NCBI RefSeq assembly: GCF_944385615.1
Contig: NZ_CALWXV010000015.1
Location: forward strand, 1 to 49,990
From: an uncultured Flavonifractor sp.
GTDB lineage: Bacteria > Bacillota > Clostridia > Oscillospirales > Oscillospiraceae
Direction: 5' to 3'
DNA length: 49,990 nucleotides
Made by a program: the position numbers and the translations under genes. A model generated the notes under the pieces. It worked only from the letters and a program-made list of their open reading frames with translations. It was not told where the DNA came from and did no database searches. This document shows, piece by piece, positions 36,239-43,826 of the stretch; the first letter of the stretch is position 1, and every line of letters starts with the position of its first letter.

Positions 36239-36267
36239 ATTGTACCCTAATTCGCCCTGCCCGGCAA
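36239..36267 (-). promoter_or_regulatory. Promoter of carAB
   Basis: On the minus strand, TTGCCG (36262-36267), 17 nt, TACAAT (36239-36244). The start codon lies only about 25 nt beyond the predicted transcription start, leaving no room for a PyrR attenuator leader. Confidence 0.6.
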
Positions 36268-36313
36268 CTCCCTTTCCCACACATTTTACAAAATTGTAAT
36301 TTTGGACAAAAAG

Positions 36314-36354
36314 CCGGGGCGCATCTGCCGTTTTTCACAGTCAATGCGCCCCGG
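36314..36354 (-). terminator. Terminator of the metallophosphoesterase gene
   Basis: An 11-bp perfect GC-rich stem (36314-36324 with 36344-36354) with a 19-nt loop and cttttt on the minus strand, 31 bases past the stop. Confidence 0.8.
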
Positions 36355-36385
36355 ATGTCTCAAAAAATGATAGATTACCTCATAA

Positions 36386-37216
36386 TTATTTTGGTGGTTC
36401 CACGTCCACAATCACCAGCTCCGGCCGGTTAAAGATACGGGGGATGCGGGTGCTCTCCCGGGCCAGGCCCCGGCTGACGATGAGGGTGGTTTGCCCCAGG
36501 GCATACTGTCCCCCGGCATATTGGGGAAAGAATCCCTGGTTGGGAGCCAACAGGCCGTTGATGAGGCCGGGCAAACGCCACTGGCCTCCGTGGGCGTGGC
36601 CTGCCAGCACCAGATCAAAGCCGCTGCCGGCGTAGTCGTCCACCCGCTCAGGCCGGTGGGTCAGCAAGATGGAAAAATGCTTCCCGTCCAGATCCCCGCT
36701 GGCGGTGGCCAGCTGTTCCTCCCAGCGCTGTTCTCCCACCTTTGGATCGTCCACTCCGCCGATCTGGACCATCTGTTCCCCCGCCGCCGCGCAGACGCTG
36801 TAGCCATCCAGCACCACGGCCCCGCAGGCCCGCAGCAGCTCTTTGATCTCCTCCAGCCGTCCGGTGCGGTATTCATGGTTGCCTGAGGCGTAGTATACCG
36901 GGCACTGTTCCGCCAGCTTTTTCACCGTGAGCAGGGCCCGCCACTCCTCTTTCCAAAGCTCGTCATCCACAATATCCCCGCATAAAAGCACCAGATCCGG
37001 GTCCTGGTCCGCCACTGCGTCCAGCAGGTCCTGCTGGTTTTGACCGTATTTGCAGGAGTGCAGGTCGGTGAGCACTGCCAGGCGTACCGCCTGCTCCACC
37101 TTTTCACTCTCCACCGTATAATGCTGTATTGTCAGCCGGGCGTCCAGCCCAGCCACCAACAGCAGGCCCGCGGCGATTCCGCCGGCGATCATCCACTTTC
37201 GGGCCCGTTTTTTCAC
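36386..37216 (-). CDS. Membrane-anchored metallophosphoesterase (YkuE-like)
   Basis: A 276-residue calcineurin-like phosphoesterase. An N-terminal membrane anchor lies at about 8-25 (WMIAGGIAAGLLLVAG). The metal-binding motifs follow in order: LTDLHSCKYG (DxH), LLCGDIVDDE (GDxxD), YYASGNHEYRTG (GNHE), LTHRPE and LAGHAHGGQ (GHxH). Such proteins (YkuE, LpxH-like) hydrolyse phosphodiesters, in some cases phospholipid-like substrates. The start is the GTG at 37216, with aaaggag upstream; the nearby ATG at 37220 is in another frame. The catalytic domain should face outside. It stands alone, divergent from the DUF421 operon. Confidence 0.9.
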   Translation of the reverse strand: MKKRARKWMIAGGIAAGLLLVAGLDARLTIQHYTVESEKVEQAVRLAVLTDLHSCKYGQNQQDLLDAVADQDPDLVLLCGDIVDDELWKEEWRALLTVKKLAEQCPVYYASGNHEYRTGRLEEIKELLRACGAVVLDGYSVCAAAGEQMVQIGGVDDPKVGEQRWEEQLATASGDLDGKHFSILLTHRPERVDDYAGSGFDLVLAGHAHGGQWRLPGLINGLLAPNQGFFPQYAGGQYALGQTTLIVSRGLARESTRIPRIFNRPELVIVDVEPPK

Positions 37217-37308
37217 CCATGACTCCTTTCTTTCCGGCTTTGCCGCATAATGCCGCCTCGCCCGGTCATACTGAACCATAAAGCCTGTTTCTTTTCAGGA
37301 GGTCGCCC

Positions 37309-37989
37309 ATGGTCATCGCGTTTTTTCGTACCATTATACTCTATGTCTTCATCATTGCCGGTATCCGGCTGATGGGTAAGCGGCAGGTGGGGGAGCTGGA
37401 GCCCTCTGAGCTGGTGCTGGCCCTGCTCATCGCCGACCTGGCGGCGGTACCCATGCAGGATTTCGGCATCCCTTTGCTCACCGGACTGATCCCCATTCTC
37501 ACCCTGCTGTGCCTTACCATGGCCCTGTCGGTGCTCACCATGAAGAGCGTCAAGTTCCGGGCCATCCTCTGCGGCCGCCCCAGCATCATCGTGGAAAACG
37601 GCAAGCTCCGCCAAGGGGAGATGAGGAAAAACCGCTTCACTCTGGACGAGCTGATGGAGGAACTGCGGATGAAGGGGGTCACCGACCTGTCTACCGTCAA
37701 GTACGCTATCTTGGAGACCAACGGCCAACTGTCTGTTCTCCCCTTTGCCGCCCAGCAGCCCCCCACCGCTCAGGATCTGAATCTGCATCTGCCTGAGCCG
37801 GGGCTGCCGGTGGTGCTCATCAACGACGGGCGGCTCATTCGCCGCAGCCTGGACCGCCGGGGCCTCAACGACGGGTGGCTGGAAAAACAGCTGAAAGCCC
37901 ACAAGGTGGATCGGGTGGAGGATGTGTTTCTTATGACAGTGGATGAGACAAACCAGGTCTGTCTGATTGAAAAGGAGGCTGCCCGGTGA
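37309..37989 (+). CDS. DUF421 membrane protein (YetF-like)
   Basis: A 226-residue protein. Two to three membrane helices (about 4-80, including IIAGIRLMGKRQVGELEPSE, the family signature) are followed by a cytoplasmic domain with ILCGRPSIIVENGKLRQGEM and FTLDELMEELRMKGVTDLS. In B. subtilis, YetF-group proteins occur in spores and membranes and some form part of germination-related complexes. Function here is not established. A strong ribosome-binding site (caggaggt) precedes it, and its stop overlaps the next start. Confidence 0.9.
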   Translation: MVIAFFRTIILYVFIIAGIRLMGKRQVGELEPSELVLALLIADLAAVPMQDFGIPLLTGLIPILTLLCLTMALSVLTMKSVKFRAILCGRPSIIVENGKLRQGEMRKNRFTLDELMEELRMKGVTDLSTVKYAILETNGQLSVLPFAAQQPPTAQDLNLHLPEPGLPVVLINDGRLIRRSLDRRGLNDGWLEKQLKAHKVDRVEDVFLMTVDETNQVCLIEKEAAR

Positions 37990-38366
37990 AGCGGTTGTGG
38001 ATCGCGCTGGCCCTGATGGGGGCCATTCTGGGCGGGACCCTGGCCCACACCTATTCGCTCCAGGGCTTTACCGGAGCCCTCGCCGATGCATTGGAGCAGG
38101 CCCAAACGCTGGCCCGGGATGACCAGTGGGAGCAAGCGTTTTCCATAACGGAGCAGTCCCTCCAGACCTGGCGGGAACGGGACGTCTATCTCCATGTGCT
38201 GCTGCGCCACGCCGATACCGACCAGATCTACGCCGGGTTTCAGGAGGTGCTGGCCTTGCTGTCCAGTCAGGAATATGGAGAATATGCCGCCGCCAATGCC
38301 CGACTGATGACCCAGATCAGCTTGCTCAGCGAAGCGGAGCAGCTGACATTGAAAAATGTACTGTAA
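37986..38366 (+). CDS. DUF4363-like protein
   Basis: A 126-residue protein with an N-terminal membrane segment or uncleaved signal (RLWIALALMGAILGGTLAHT) and a helical outer part. It resembles DUF4363, which in Clostridia is usually encoded directly after DUF421. The GTG start at 37986 overlaps the DUF421 stop, so the two are coupled. The partner relationship suggests a complex, inferred from co-occurrence. Confidence 0.8.
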   Translation: MKRLWIALALMGAILGGTLAHTYSLQGFTGALADALEQAQTLARDDQWEQAFSITEQSLQTWRERDVYLHVLLRHADTDQIYAGFQEVLALLSSQEYGEYAAANARLMTQISLLSEAEQLTLKNVL

Positions 38367-38381
38367 TATATTGTGAGGAAA

Positions 38382-38404
38382 GGGGGCGCTCCAGGAGCGC
38401 CCCC
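38382..38404 (+). terminator. Hairpin after the DUF421/DUF4363 operon
   Basis: A 9-bp GC-rich stem (38382-38390 with 38396-38404), 5-nt loop, 15 bases after the stop, with a weak T tail. Confidence 0.6.
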
Positions 38405-39194
38405 TGCATCATTGTTCCCTTCCATTTTATTTTCGTCGTTCGTCCCAATATTTTGTCACTTCCATCCACACCCCCTTCCTCCCCCTATGACCCCCACCAT
38501 CCCCCGGGGCCATGTATTGGCCGTGAAGCAGAAATTGAAACAATCTTGCTCCATTACGGCTGAACAGCGCCGAAACCGAGCCAAAATCAGCATCAATTCT
38601 GAAAACAGCTCTGCGGCATCAGGGGATGAAAAAAGCGAGGGTGCGTCGGAGTTTTTCCAACGCACTCTCGCTCATGCTTGGGGTCAAACTTGGCGGACAA
38701 GCCGCCGTTTTTCAGGGGATTAGGTCAGAGTGTTTGGAAGTAAGTCTGACCTGAGTATAGCACACCTCCTCCCAGTCCGCAATAGAAAACCGCCTGGTAT
38801 ATGCAGTCATTTTACACCAGAAACATCAAAAAATCATTTTGTCTGTATTACATCATCCATCTCATTGCTTGATGTTCTACAAGGAAAAAGTATGATATCG
38901 ACTGTTACCCATTTTACCTCCGCCTGGCATCCGTTTCATGCCCATAGGGAGTTTGGCTTGTGTTCTTCTGGAATATTTTCGCTGTGCCATAGTGCAACAG
39001 CTACATAGTCAACGAGTTTCTACAAGTAATTGCCGCACTCAATCGTATTTTTATAAATACGTCATCCCATCTACAAACTTGCTGTTGCGGCAATCTACAA
39101 ACTTGCTGTTGCGGCAATCTACATTGTGCGGTAAAATGGAATATCGTAAAAGCCCTTTATAAGTATGGAGCATATTTGTCCTACATTATCATAA
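38405..39194. other. Gene-poor junction between chromosome and mobile element
   Basis: No credible gene is seen. It contains a 13-bp stem with one mismatch (38634-38646 with 38660-38672), then a short stem followed by gttttt (38692-38696 with 38702-38706), a plus-strand terminator candidate. An 8-bp inverted repeat (38724-38731 with 38747-38754) follows. After about 38.75 kb base composition falls clearly in GC. The left end of the mobile region lies somewhere here, but no attachment-site duplication could be identified. Confidence 0.4.
39069..39120. repeat. 24-bp tandem repeat (two units plus a start)
   Basis: Two identical 24-bp units (39069-39092 and 39093-39116) follow each other, with the first bases of a third (39117-39120). 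As they are a multiple of three, they would be neutral in a reading frame. They sit 80 bases before the hsdS remnant and may be part of the same decayed gene or a phase-variable spacer. Confidence 0.75.
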
Positions 39195-39308
39195 CAACTT
39201 AAATATGATGCTTTTGTTGAGCAAACAGGAAAAATAAAAGCCAACATCGGTCGTAGCCTTGAGAAACTGGAAACCCTGAAAAAGACTCTGGTACAGGAGT
39301 ATTGCGGT
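39195..39308 (+). pseudogene. Type I restriction HsdS C-terminal remnant
   Basis: In the frame of the next gene, with a stop codon just before it (39192-39194), the DNA encodes YDAFVEQTGKIKANIGRSLE and continues KLETLKKTLVQEYCG. This is the conserved C-terminal helix of HsdS specificity subunits (typical form: FVEQ-DKSK--IQ-SLEKLE-LKKSLMQEYFG). No target recognition domains are left upstream. The usual stop after EYFG is missing, so the frame runs on through the ribosome-binding site into the DUF2971 protein. It marks a former type I restriction locus that has been replaced. Confidence 0.75.
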
Positions 39309-39326
39309 AGAGAAGGAGAAAATCGC

Positions 39327-40268
39327 ATGGGTTCTTTATTGCATGAATTTTTAATGAGTTTAAGCGTTGATGCCAGTCCCCGCTATACAAATTTTGATGG
39401 TGAAATATATCATTATACGGCACTTCATAATATAGAATCAATTCTTCTCAATTCGAGAGATAAAATTGTTTTATGGGCCAGCCAATATGATTGCTTGAAT
39501 GATATATCAGAAGGGACAATAGTCGAACCATGTTACTATAAAGTATGTAAAGATCTTAGGGCTTGTGGATATATTTCCCCCAATTTATATGAACTTTTGT
39601 CCGGTATAAAACCATCAAAAAATGATTTTTTTGCAATGCGCGAAAACAACAAACTTATATCGGAACGCAGCGAATATACAACATATATTGCATCTTTTTC
39701 GCAAAAAAGTGACCTTTTACCTATGTGGAATTATTATTCCAAAGGAGATTTGTTTGAAGGAATTAATTTGGGAATGGATTCCAAGGCAATTTTGTCAAAC
39801 TACCCAACACTTTCTGCACATGGAAAAGTAAGATTAAATGTTAGTTCGGTGGTATATAGTCAAAAAGAACAAGAGGACATTATTAAAAAATTTCTCCTGG
39901 AAATAATAAGTAAATATAAAGAAGGGTTTGAACAGCCGGTTAGAGAAGTTGTTTCTAAAAAATTGGCCTCTTTAAAAATGATTTTCAAACAAGAGTGCTT
40001 TAGCTATGAGCAGGAGGTCCGTATAATTGTTGATATGGCAGACAAGTATAGAGATGATTTCTCGATAAAATATAGAACTAATGCGGGATATTTTATTCCA
40101 TACATTGAATTATTAATTGATAAAAAGGCTTTGAAATCGGTTACACTAGGACCATTTCGAGGGACGGAATCTCAGTTAGATTTGCAAAAAAAAACATTGT
40201 CTCAAATGCTTGCCTCTCATCAATATGAGATCAACATTAATGTTTCTAAAGTACCCATAAGATATTAG
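39327..40268 (+). CDS. DUF2971-family protein
   Basis: A 313-residue protein of low GC. Near the N-terminus it reads IYHYTALHNIESILLNSRDK and WASQYDCLNDISEGTI, the DUF2971 pattern (YHYT ... W.S....NDP.E). It later has ASFSQKSDLLPMWNYYSKGD, and after the middle ECFSYEQEVRIIVD and KSVTLGP. The biochemical role of DUF2971 is unknown, but members are common in defence and mobile islands. aaggag lies ten bases before the ATG. It directly follows an HsdS remnant in the same frame, so it occupies a restriction-locus slot. Its composition differs sharply from the chromosomal genes, a sign of transfer. Confidence 0.8.
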   Translation: MGSLLHEFLMSLSVDASPRYTNFDGEIYHYTALHNIESILLNSRDKIVLWASQYDCLNDISEGTIVEPCYYKVCKDLRACGYISPNLYELLSGIKPSKNDFFAMRENNKLISERSEYTTYIASFSQKSDLLPMWNYYSKGDLFEGINLGMDSKAILSNYPTLSAHGKVRLNVSSVVYSQKEQEDIIKKFLLEIISKYKEGFEQPVREVVSKKLASLKMIFKQECFSYEQEVRIIVDMADKYRDDFSIKYRTNAGYFIPYIELLIDKKALKSVTLGPFRGTESQLDLQKKTLSQMLASHQYEININVSKVPIRY

Positions 40269-40283
40269 AAGACAATGCTATAC

Positions 40284-40562
40284 CTAACTTTTCCTTCCTC
40301 CGATCAAAAGCTGATATGCCCTCTTTGTATCGGCGTGCATGGAAGCGGAGAGGATTTTTACCCCCGCACCGGCGCTATGCGCTGTAGGCTTTTGCAAGGT
40401 GCGTGGCTCCAGCGTGGAGGCGGTTAATTGGGTGCGGAAAAATTCCGTAGAGGTGACTGCATAACGATTGCTCACCGCCGCAACCGTATAGTCAAAGATC
40501 TCCTCTGTCCATACCGGCTTGCCGTCCCGCACTCTGGGCGTGGGCGTTTTCTTATCAATCAT
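40284..40562 (-). CDS. Small unknown protein of the mobile element (92 aa)
   Basis: A 92-residue ORF starting MIDKKTPTPRVRDGKPVW, with aaggag nine bases upstream. The frame extends to 40622 only through a TTG, so the ATG was preferred. I do not recognise it. The first two thirds (VWTEEIFDYTVAAVSNRYAV, then TSTEFFRTQL) read like a folded protein; the tail is compositionally different and may be a frameshift product of a longer element gene. An inverted repeat array lies directly upstream. Confidence 0.5.
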   Translation of the reverse strand: MIDKKTPTPRVRDGKPVWTEEIFDYTVAAVSNRYAVTSTEFFRTQLTASTLEPRTLQKPTAHSAGAGVKILSASMHADTKRAYQLLIGGRKS

Positions 40563-40578
40563 ATTAAATTTCTCCTTG

Positions 40579-40683
40579 GTGACGGTTGTGACGGTCAATT
40601 CCAAACTTTTTTCAATATCCAATTTGAATTTAATTTAGCGATACAGTGAGAAAAGTTCCAGTTTTGACTGTCACAACTGTCAC
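40579..40683. repeat. Iteron-like GTGACRGT array in inverted orientation
   Basis: Each arm is a tandem pair of a 9-bp unit (GTGACGGTT GTGACGGTC at 40579-40597). The other arm (40665-40683) is its reverse complement with two transitions. The 67-bp centre is AT-rich. Such arrays suit a replication initiator or regulator, so it could be part of a replication origin or a control site of the element. Confidence 0.55.
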
Positions 40684-40689
40684 GCTTCA

Positions 40690-40890
40690 TTATACATCCC
40701 ACCCGGCATCCGGGTGATGCCCGCAGGTTTGCGCCGCCCGCCCACATTGATAGAAAGGGTGACTCTCCAGGTCATAGTTCTGTATCCATTGAGGCTCACT
40801 ACTCCTAGTAAACAGCTGCGCATGGTGCAGGGGCATGTTCAGGATGATGTGGACAGACTTGTTGGCCTTGCTTGAAACCTCCTCCCGCAC
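40690..40890 (-). pseudogene. Broken duplicate of the VirD4-like C-terminus
   Basis: The frame encodes SKANKSVHIILNMPLHHAQL followed by FTRSSEPQW...YDLESHPFYQ. This matches the C-terminus of the full coupling protein at 41210-42478 (SVKANKSVHTILNMPLNHAW, LFTRGGAP...YRLEDHPLYH). Nucleotide similarity is also obvious between about 40811-40876 and 41338-41396. The rest of the ATPase is missing, and the tail after QCG diverges. It is a leftover of a duplication or of recombination between related elements. Confidence 0.8.
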
Positions 40891-40893
40891 TTG

Positions 40894-41109
40894 TTATCCA
40901 TTATACCGTCGTAGAATTTCGGCCAATACGGCCCGCGCCTCATCGTCCTTGGGCTCAATGTCCCAGCCCCGGTCGTAGTTGGCCACTATGCATCCATTTT
41001 TTCTGATTTCGAGTTTAGAGATACAGCCTTGCTGGATGCCCCATTTGCTCCCGTATTCATACAGCTTGATGGAGAAGCTGTAGCCATCAATCATGCCATG
41101 TAGCCACAT
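40894..41109 (-). CDS. Small conserved conjugative-element protein (71 aa)
   Basis: A 71-residue protein, MWLHGMIDGYSFSIKLYEYG then SKLEIRKNGCIVANYDRGWD and a helical end. It resembles a small family found in Clostridia conjugative elements (I believe DUF7678, not verified). An excellent ribosome-binding site (aggaggtg) precedes the ATG. It sits between the intact and broken VirD4 copies and may be the original downstream neighbour of the coupling gene. Function unknown. Confidence 0.65.
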   Translation of the reverse strand: MWLHGMIDGYSFSIKLYEYGSKWGIQQGCISKLEIRKNGCIVANYDRGWDIEPKDDEARAVLAEILRRYNG

Positions 41110-41209
41110 ATTATCACCTCCTGAAACAGTTTGGTTTTGAAGGCGTCAAGGGGAATTGCAAGCAAATACGGCCTTGATACGCGCTGTCCATCAGAATGCG
41201 TTTTGTGCC

Positions 41210-42478
41210 TCATGCCTCGTGCTCATCCTGTTCATGGTACGCCGCTTTCTGCTTCGACGGCTGTGCCAAGTGATACAGGGGATGGTCCTCCAGGCGGTAT
41301 TTCTCCACCTCCTTTGGTGCGCCGCCCCGTGTAAACAGCCACGCATGGTTTAAGGGCATGTTCAGGATGGTGTGGACAGACTTGTTGGCCTTGACGGAGA
41401 TGTACCGGGCCGTTGCAAGCTCCTGTCCGCCCAGGTAGAGCAGGTGGTCGCAGTTGCTCAGAATGGTAACGGCCTTGTCATGCCCGTATGCGGCCTCCAG
41501 CTGTGCAAGGCTCTGGAGGATGATGCTGACGCTGATCTCCCGGGAGCGGATGACGGAACTGATCTGGTCGAAGTCAGCGATGCACCCTGCGGCCCCGGCG
41601 GCGAAGTCGTCCAGGATAAGGCGGACTGGGACACGCAGACGGCCGCCCGGGCACTGGTCGGCATGGCGGCAGAGATTTTGAAGCGCCTGGGTGTAGAACA
41701 GCGTCGCCAGAGCGTCCATGGACCGGTCTGTGTCGCTGATGGTCAGGAACACGGCTGTCTTGCGGTCGCCAAGGCTCTGGAAATAGAGTTGGCTGGAGTT
41801 GGTAAACAGCTTCTCTGCCCCGTGGAAGGCAAAGGGGGACAGCTTTTCCGCCAGGAACGCCTGGATGCTGGCATAGGTCCTGGGGGACTTCTGAATGTTG
41901 CGGAGCATCTGATACTGCGCCGCCGCGAAGCTGTCGGGAGCGAAGGTGCAGACCTCCTCGAACAGCCGGTCAAAGCTGCCGTTCCCCATCTCCCGCAGGA
42001 GCCGGATCACGCTGCCCAGATGATGCTCCTGGCGGGGAAGATACTCCAGCACATAGGAAATCATGGCTGAGAGGGCCATCTGGGCGGCCTGCTCCCAAAA
42101 CGGGTCGTTCTTTGTCTTGACGGGAGAGAGGGCGGCGGCGATTTGAAGAATGTCCTGCTCATGGCAGCACCCACGCTTTTGGTCGCGGCGCACATACATG
42201 AGCGGATTGTACCCGCAGGAAGAAGCGGCACAGTCCTGGAAGTTGATCTCGATGACCTGATAGCCGTTCTTCCGCAGGGCCCTGCCGGTCTTTTTGCACA
42301 GGCTGTCCTTGACGCTGGTGACGATGACGCTCTCACTGCACTGAAGGATGTTGGGGAGCACATAGCTGCGGGTCTTGCCGGTGCCGCTGGGGCCGATGAT
42401 GCAGTCGTTGTTGTTCAGCCCCGTGACCCATGTATCGTTGCTGATACAGGGGCCTTTGTATAAAATTCTCTCTGACAT
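41210..42478 (-). CDS. VirD4/TraG-like coupling ATPase (T4SS), short form
   Basis: A 422-residue type IV coupling protein. Walker A is GPSGTGKT (residues 29-36), Walker B RLILDDF (286-292; Asp-Asp where most VirD4 proteins have Asp-Glu), followed by FDQISSVIRSREISVSIILQ with the conserved arginine and glutamine. The end GGQELATARYISVKANKSV is typical of the gut-Clostridia group. VirD4 proteins recruit relaxase-bound DNA to the secretion channel. The usual two N-terminal membrane helices are missing: the protein starts almost at the Walker A domain, although aggaggt before 42478 supports this start. A separate membrane partner (as with small PrgI/PcfB-type proteins) may supply the anchor. Confidence 0.88.
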   Translation of the reverse strand: MSERILYKGPCISNDTWVTGLNNNDCIIGPSGTGKTRSYVLPNILQCSESVIVTSVKDSLCKKTGRALRKNGYQVIEINFQDCAASSCGYNPLMYVRRDQKRGCCHEQDILQIAAALSPVKTKNDPFWEQAAQMALSAMISYVLEYLPRQEHHLGSVIRLLREMGNGSFDRLFEEVCTFAPDSFAAAQYQMLRNIQKSPRTYASIQAFLAEKLSPFAFHGAEKLFTNSSQLYFQSLGDRKTAVFLTISDTDRSMDALATLFYTQALQNLCRHADQCPGGRLRVPVRLILDDFAAGAAGCIADFDQISSVIRSREISVSIILQSLAQLEAAYGHDKAVTILSNCDHLLYLGGQELATARYISVKANKSVHTILNMPLNHAWLFTRGGAPKEVEKYRLEDHPLYHLAQPSKQKAAYHEQDEHEA

Positions 42479-42491
42479 AGTACCTCCTGAT

Positions 42492-43073
42492 TTACAGCTG
42501 GTGTATGACTCTGTCGGCAAGGCCCCACTCCACGGCCTCCCCGGCGTCGAAGTAGCTGTCTGAGGCGGTCTTGTCCAGTACCTCCTCCAGGCTTTTGCCG
42601 GTGTGGGCCGAGATGATGTCCGCAACCGTCCGGCGCGTCTGCATGAGGTTCCTGGCGATGGCGTCCACGTTCAGCGCGCTTCCGCCCACGCCGCCCGGAA
42701 TCAACGGGTCGTGTATCATGACCTTGGCGTGGGGCAGCATGTCCCGCCGGTCGCCGGACAGGAACAGGACTGCGGCCATGCTGGCGGCGGTTCCGGTGCA
42801 GATGGTCCGCACCGGACAGCCGACCGCCTTCATGACATCGTAGATGGCAAGGCCGCTGGGGACCTCGCCCCCGGGACTGTTGATATACATGGTGATCTCC
42901 TGCCCGGGTGCGTCCTGCTGAAGGAAGCGGAGCTGCAGAACCAGCGCCGAGGCGGTGTCCTCCGTGATGGGCCCAATGCAGAAAATCTCCCGCTTCTGGA
43001 ACAGGATGTCTTGAATCGGGATCTGGTTCAGCCCCTCGCTGGTCTCCCTGAGAACATTAGGAAGATATGCCAT
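42492..43073 (-). CDS. ClpP-family serine protease on the mobile element
   Basis: A 193-residue ClpP with the complete triad: Ser98 in CTGTAASMAAVLF, His121 in KVMIHDPL and Asp172 in TASDSYFDAGEAVEWGLAD. INSPGGEV and the N-terminal LNQIPIQDILFQKREI are also typical. ClpP forms a barrel protease fed by ClpX or ClpA-type ATPases; none is encoded here, so it would use the host ATPase or alter the host barrel by mixing. It lies between DUF3849 (17-base overlap) and VirD4 (13 bases), so it is co-expressed with conjugation genes. It differs from housekeeping ClpP in the 123-137 loop (PLIPGGVGGSALNVD). Confidence 0.9.
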   Translation of the reverse strand: MAYLPNVLRETSEGLNQIPIQDILFQKREIFCIGPITEDTASALVLQLRFLQQDAPGQEITMYINSPGGEVPSGLAIYDVMKAVGCPVRTICTGTAASMAAVLFLSGDRRDMLPHAKVMIHDPLIPGGVGGSALNVDAIARNLMQTRRTVADIISAHTGKSLEEVLDKTASDSYFDAGEAVEWGLADRVIHQL

Positions 43074-43788
43074 CGTGCGCCTCCTGTTCTGCTTTCCGAA
43101 GCGTGTCTACGGTCTGCTTTGCCCACTCCGGGAAATACTCGTCCCGGAGGATGCCGATAAAATCGCTCCTGTTCCATCTGGTCCGCTCCCCATCCCCGAG
43201 GCAGGTGGCATAGATTGCCCGGCCGGAAGCATGGGGACTGCACCCAAAGCCGCTTTCCGCCAGCCAGAGCTGATTGCGGGGAGACCAGCAAGACTCTTTG
43301 AGTGCCGCCGGGCTCAGGACCAGGACTTCTCCCTCCAGACTGCGGCCCGAAAGTGTGTCGCACTGGGAGGCGTCAAAGAGGGAGAGTCCCTTTACCTCGT
43401 CCAGGAATGCTTCCACGAAGCCGTCCAGCACCGCCGGGTGGCTCTCCACGATGTACTCGCCTGTCCGGCCGCAGGCGGGGATGAAGATGGTGTCGGCCCA
43501 CTCCTTGTGCCGGGGACGGAACCGGCCATCCCACCGCTTCTTCTGAATGGTGTTGGCCAGCACCCAGCCCACGCGCTTGAAGCCATATTGGGCGATGACG
43601 CCGCGGGCGCAGTCCGCTTTCAGGTGCATACCGTCGAAGCCGGCCCGGATGGCCGCTTCAATGGCCTGCTTGCAGGCGATGTTGCACTGGTGGCTCGCCC
43701 GCCACAGCCCCGCCTCATCGCTGCGCCTGGCCTCGGACAGAGAGCCCAGGTACAGATAAGTGTGGTCTGTCAATGTCAGTTGGTTCAT
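43057..43788 (-). CDS. DUF3849-type protein of conjugative element
   Basis: A 243-residue protein. The N-terminal half has the DUF3849 pattern: YLYLGSLSEARRSDEAGLWR, SHQCNIACKQAIEAAIRAGF, DGMHLKADCARGVIAQYGFK and WVLANTIQKKRWDGRF. The second half (about 110-243) is unrecognised and ends with RSDFIGILRDEYFPEWAKQT. Function is unknown. Family members sit in integrative and conjugative elements, often near anti-restriction or DNA-processing genes. aaggaggt precedes the ATG at 43788. Confidence 0.75.
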   Translation of the reverse strand: MNQLTLTDHTYLYLGSLSEARRSDEAGLWRASHQCNIACKQAIEAAIRAGFDGMHLKADCARGVIAQYGFKRVGWVLANTIQKKRWDGRFRPRHKEWADTIFIPACGRTGEYIVESHPAVLDGFVEAFLDEVKGLSLFDASQCDTLSGRSLEGEVLVLSPAALKESCWSPRNQLWLAESGFGCSPHASGRAIYATCLGDGERTRWNRSDFIGILRDEYFPEWAKQTVDTLRKAEQEAHDGISS

Positions 43789-43826
43789 CTGGTTTACCTC
43801 CTTACTTCTTTGGTAGTTCTGCGGCC

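Noticed and set aside
36200-36239. PyrR-type attenuator ahead of carA
   Set aside because: The predicted leader is only about 25 bases long, with no terminator/anti-terminator pair.
38373-38723. 116-residue plus-strand frame after the DUF4363 gene
   Set aside because: It crosses a terminator and two hairpins, lacks a ribosome-binding site and is compositionally random. The opposing minus frame (38456-38665) is no better.
39069-39120. Possible CRISPR array
   Set aside because: The two 24-bp units are directly adjacent with no spacers, so it is a simple tandem repeat.
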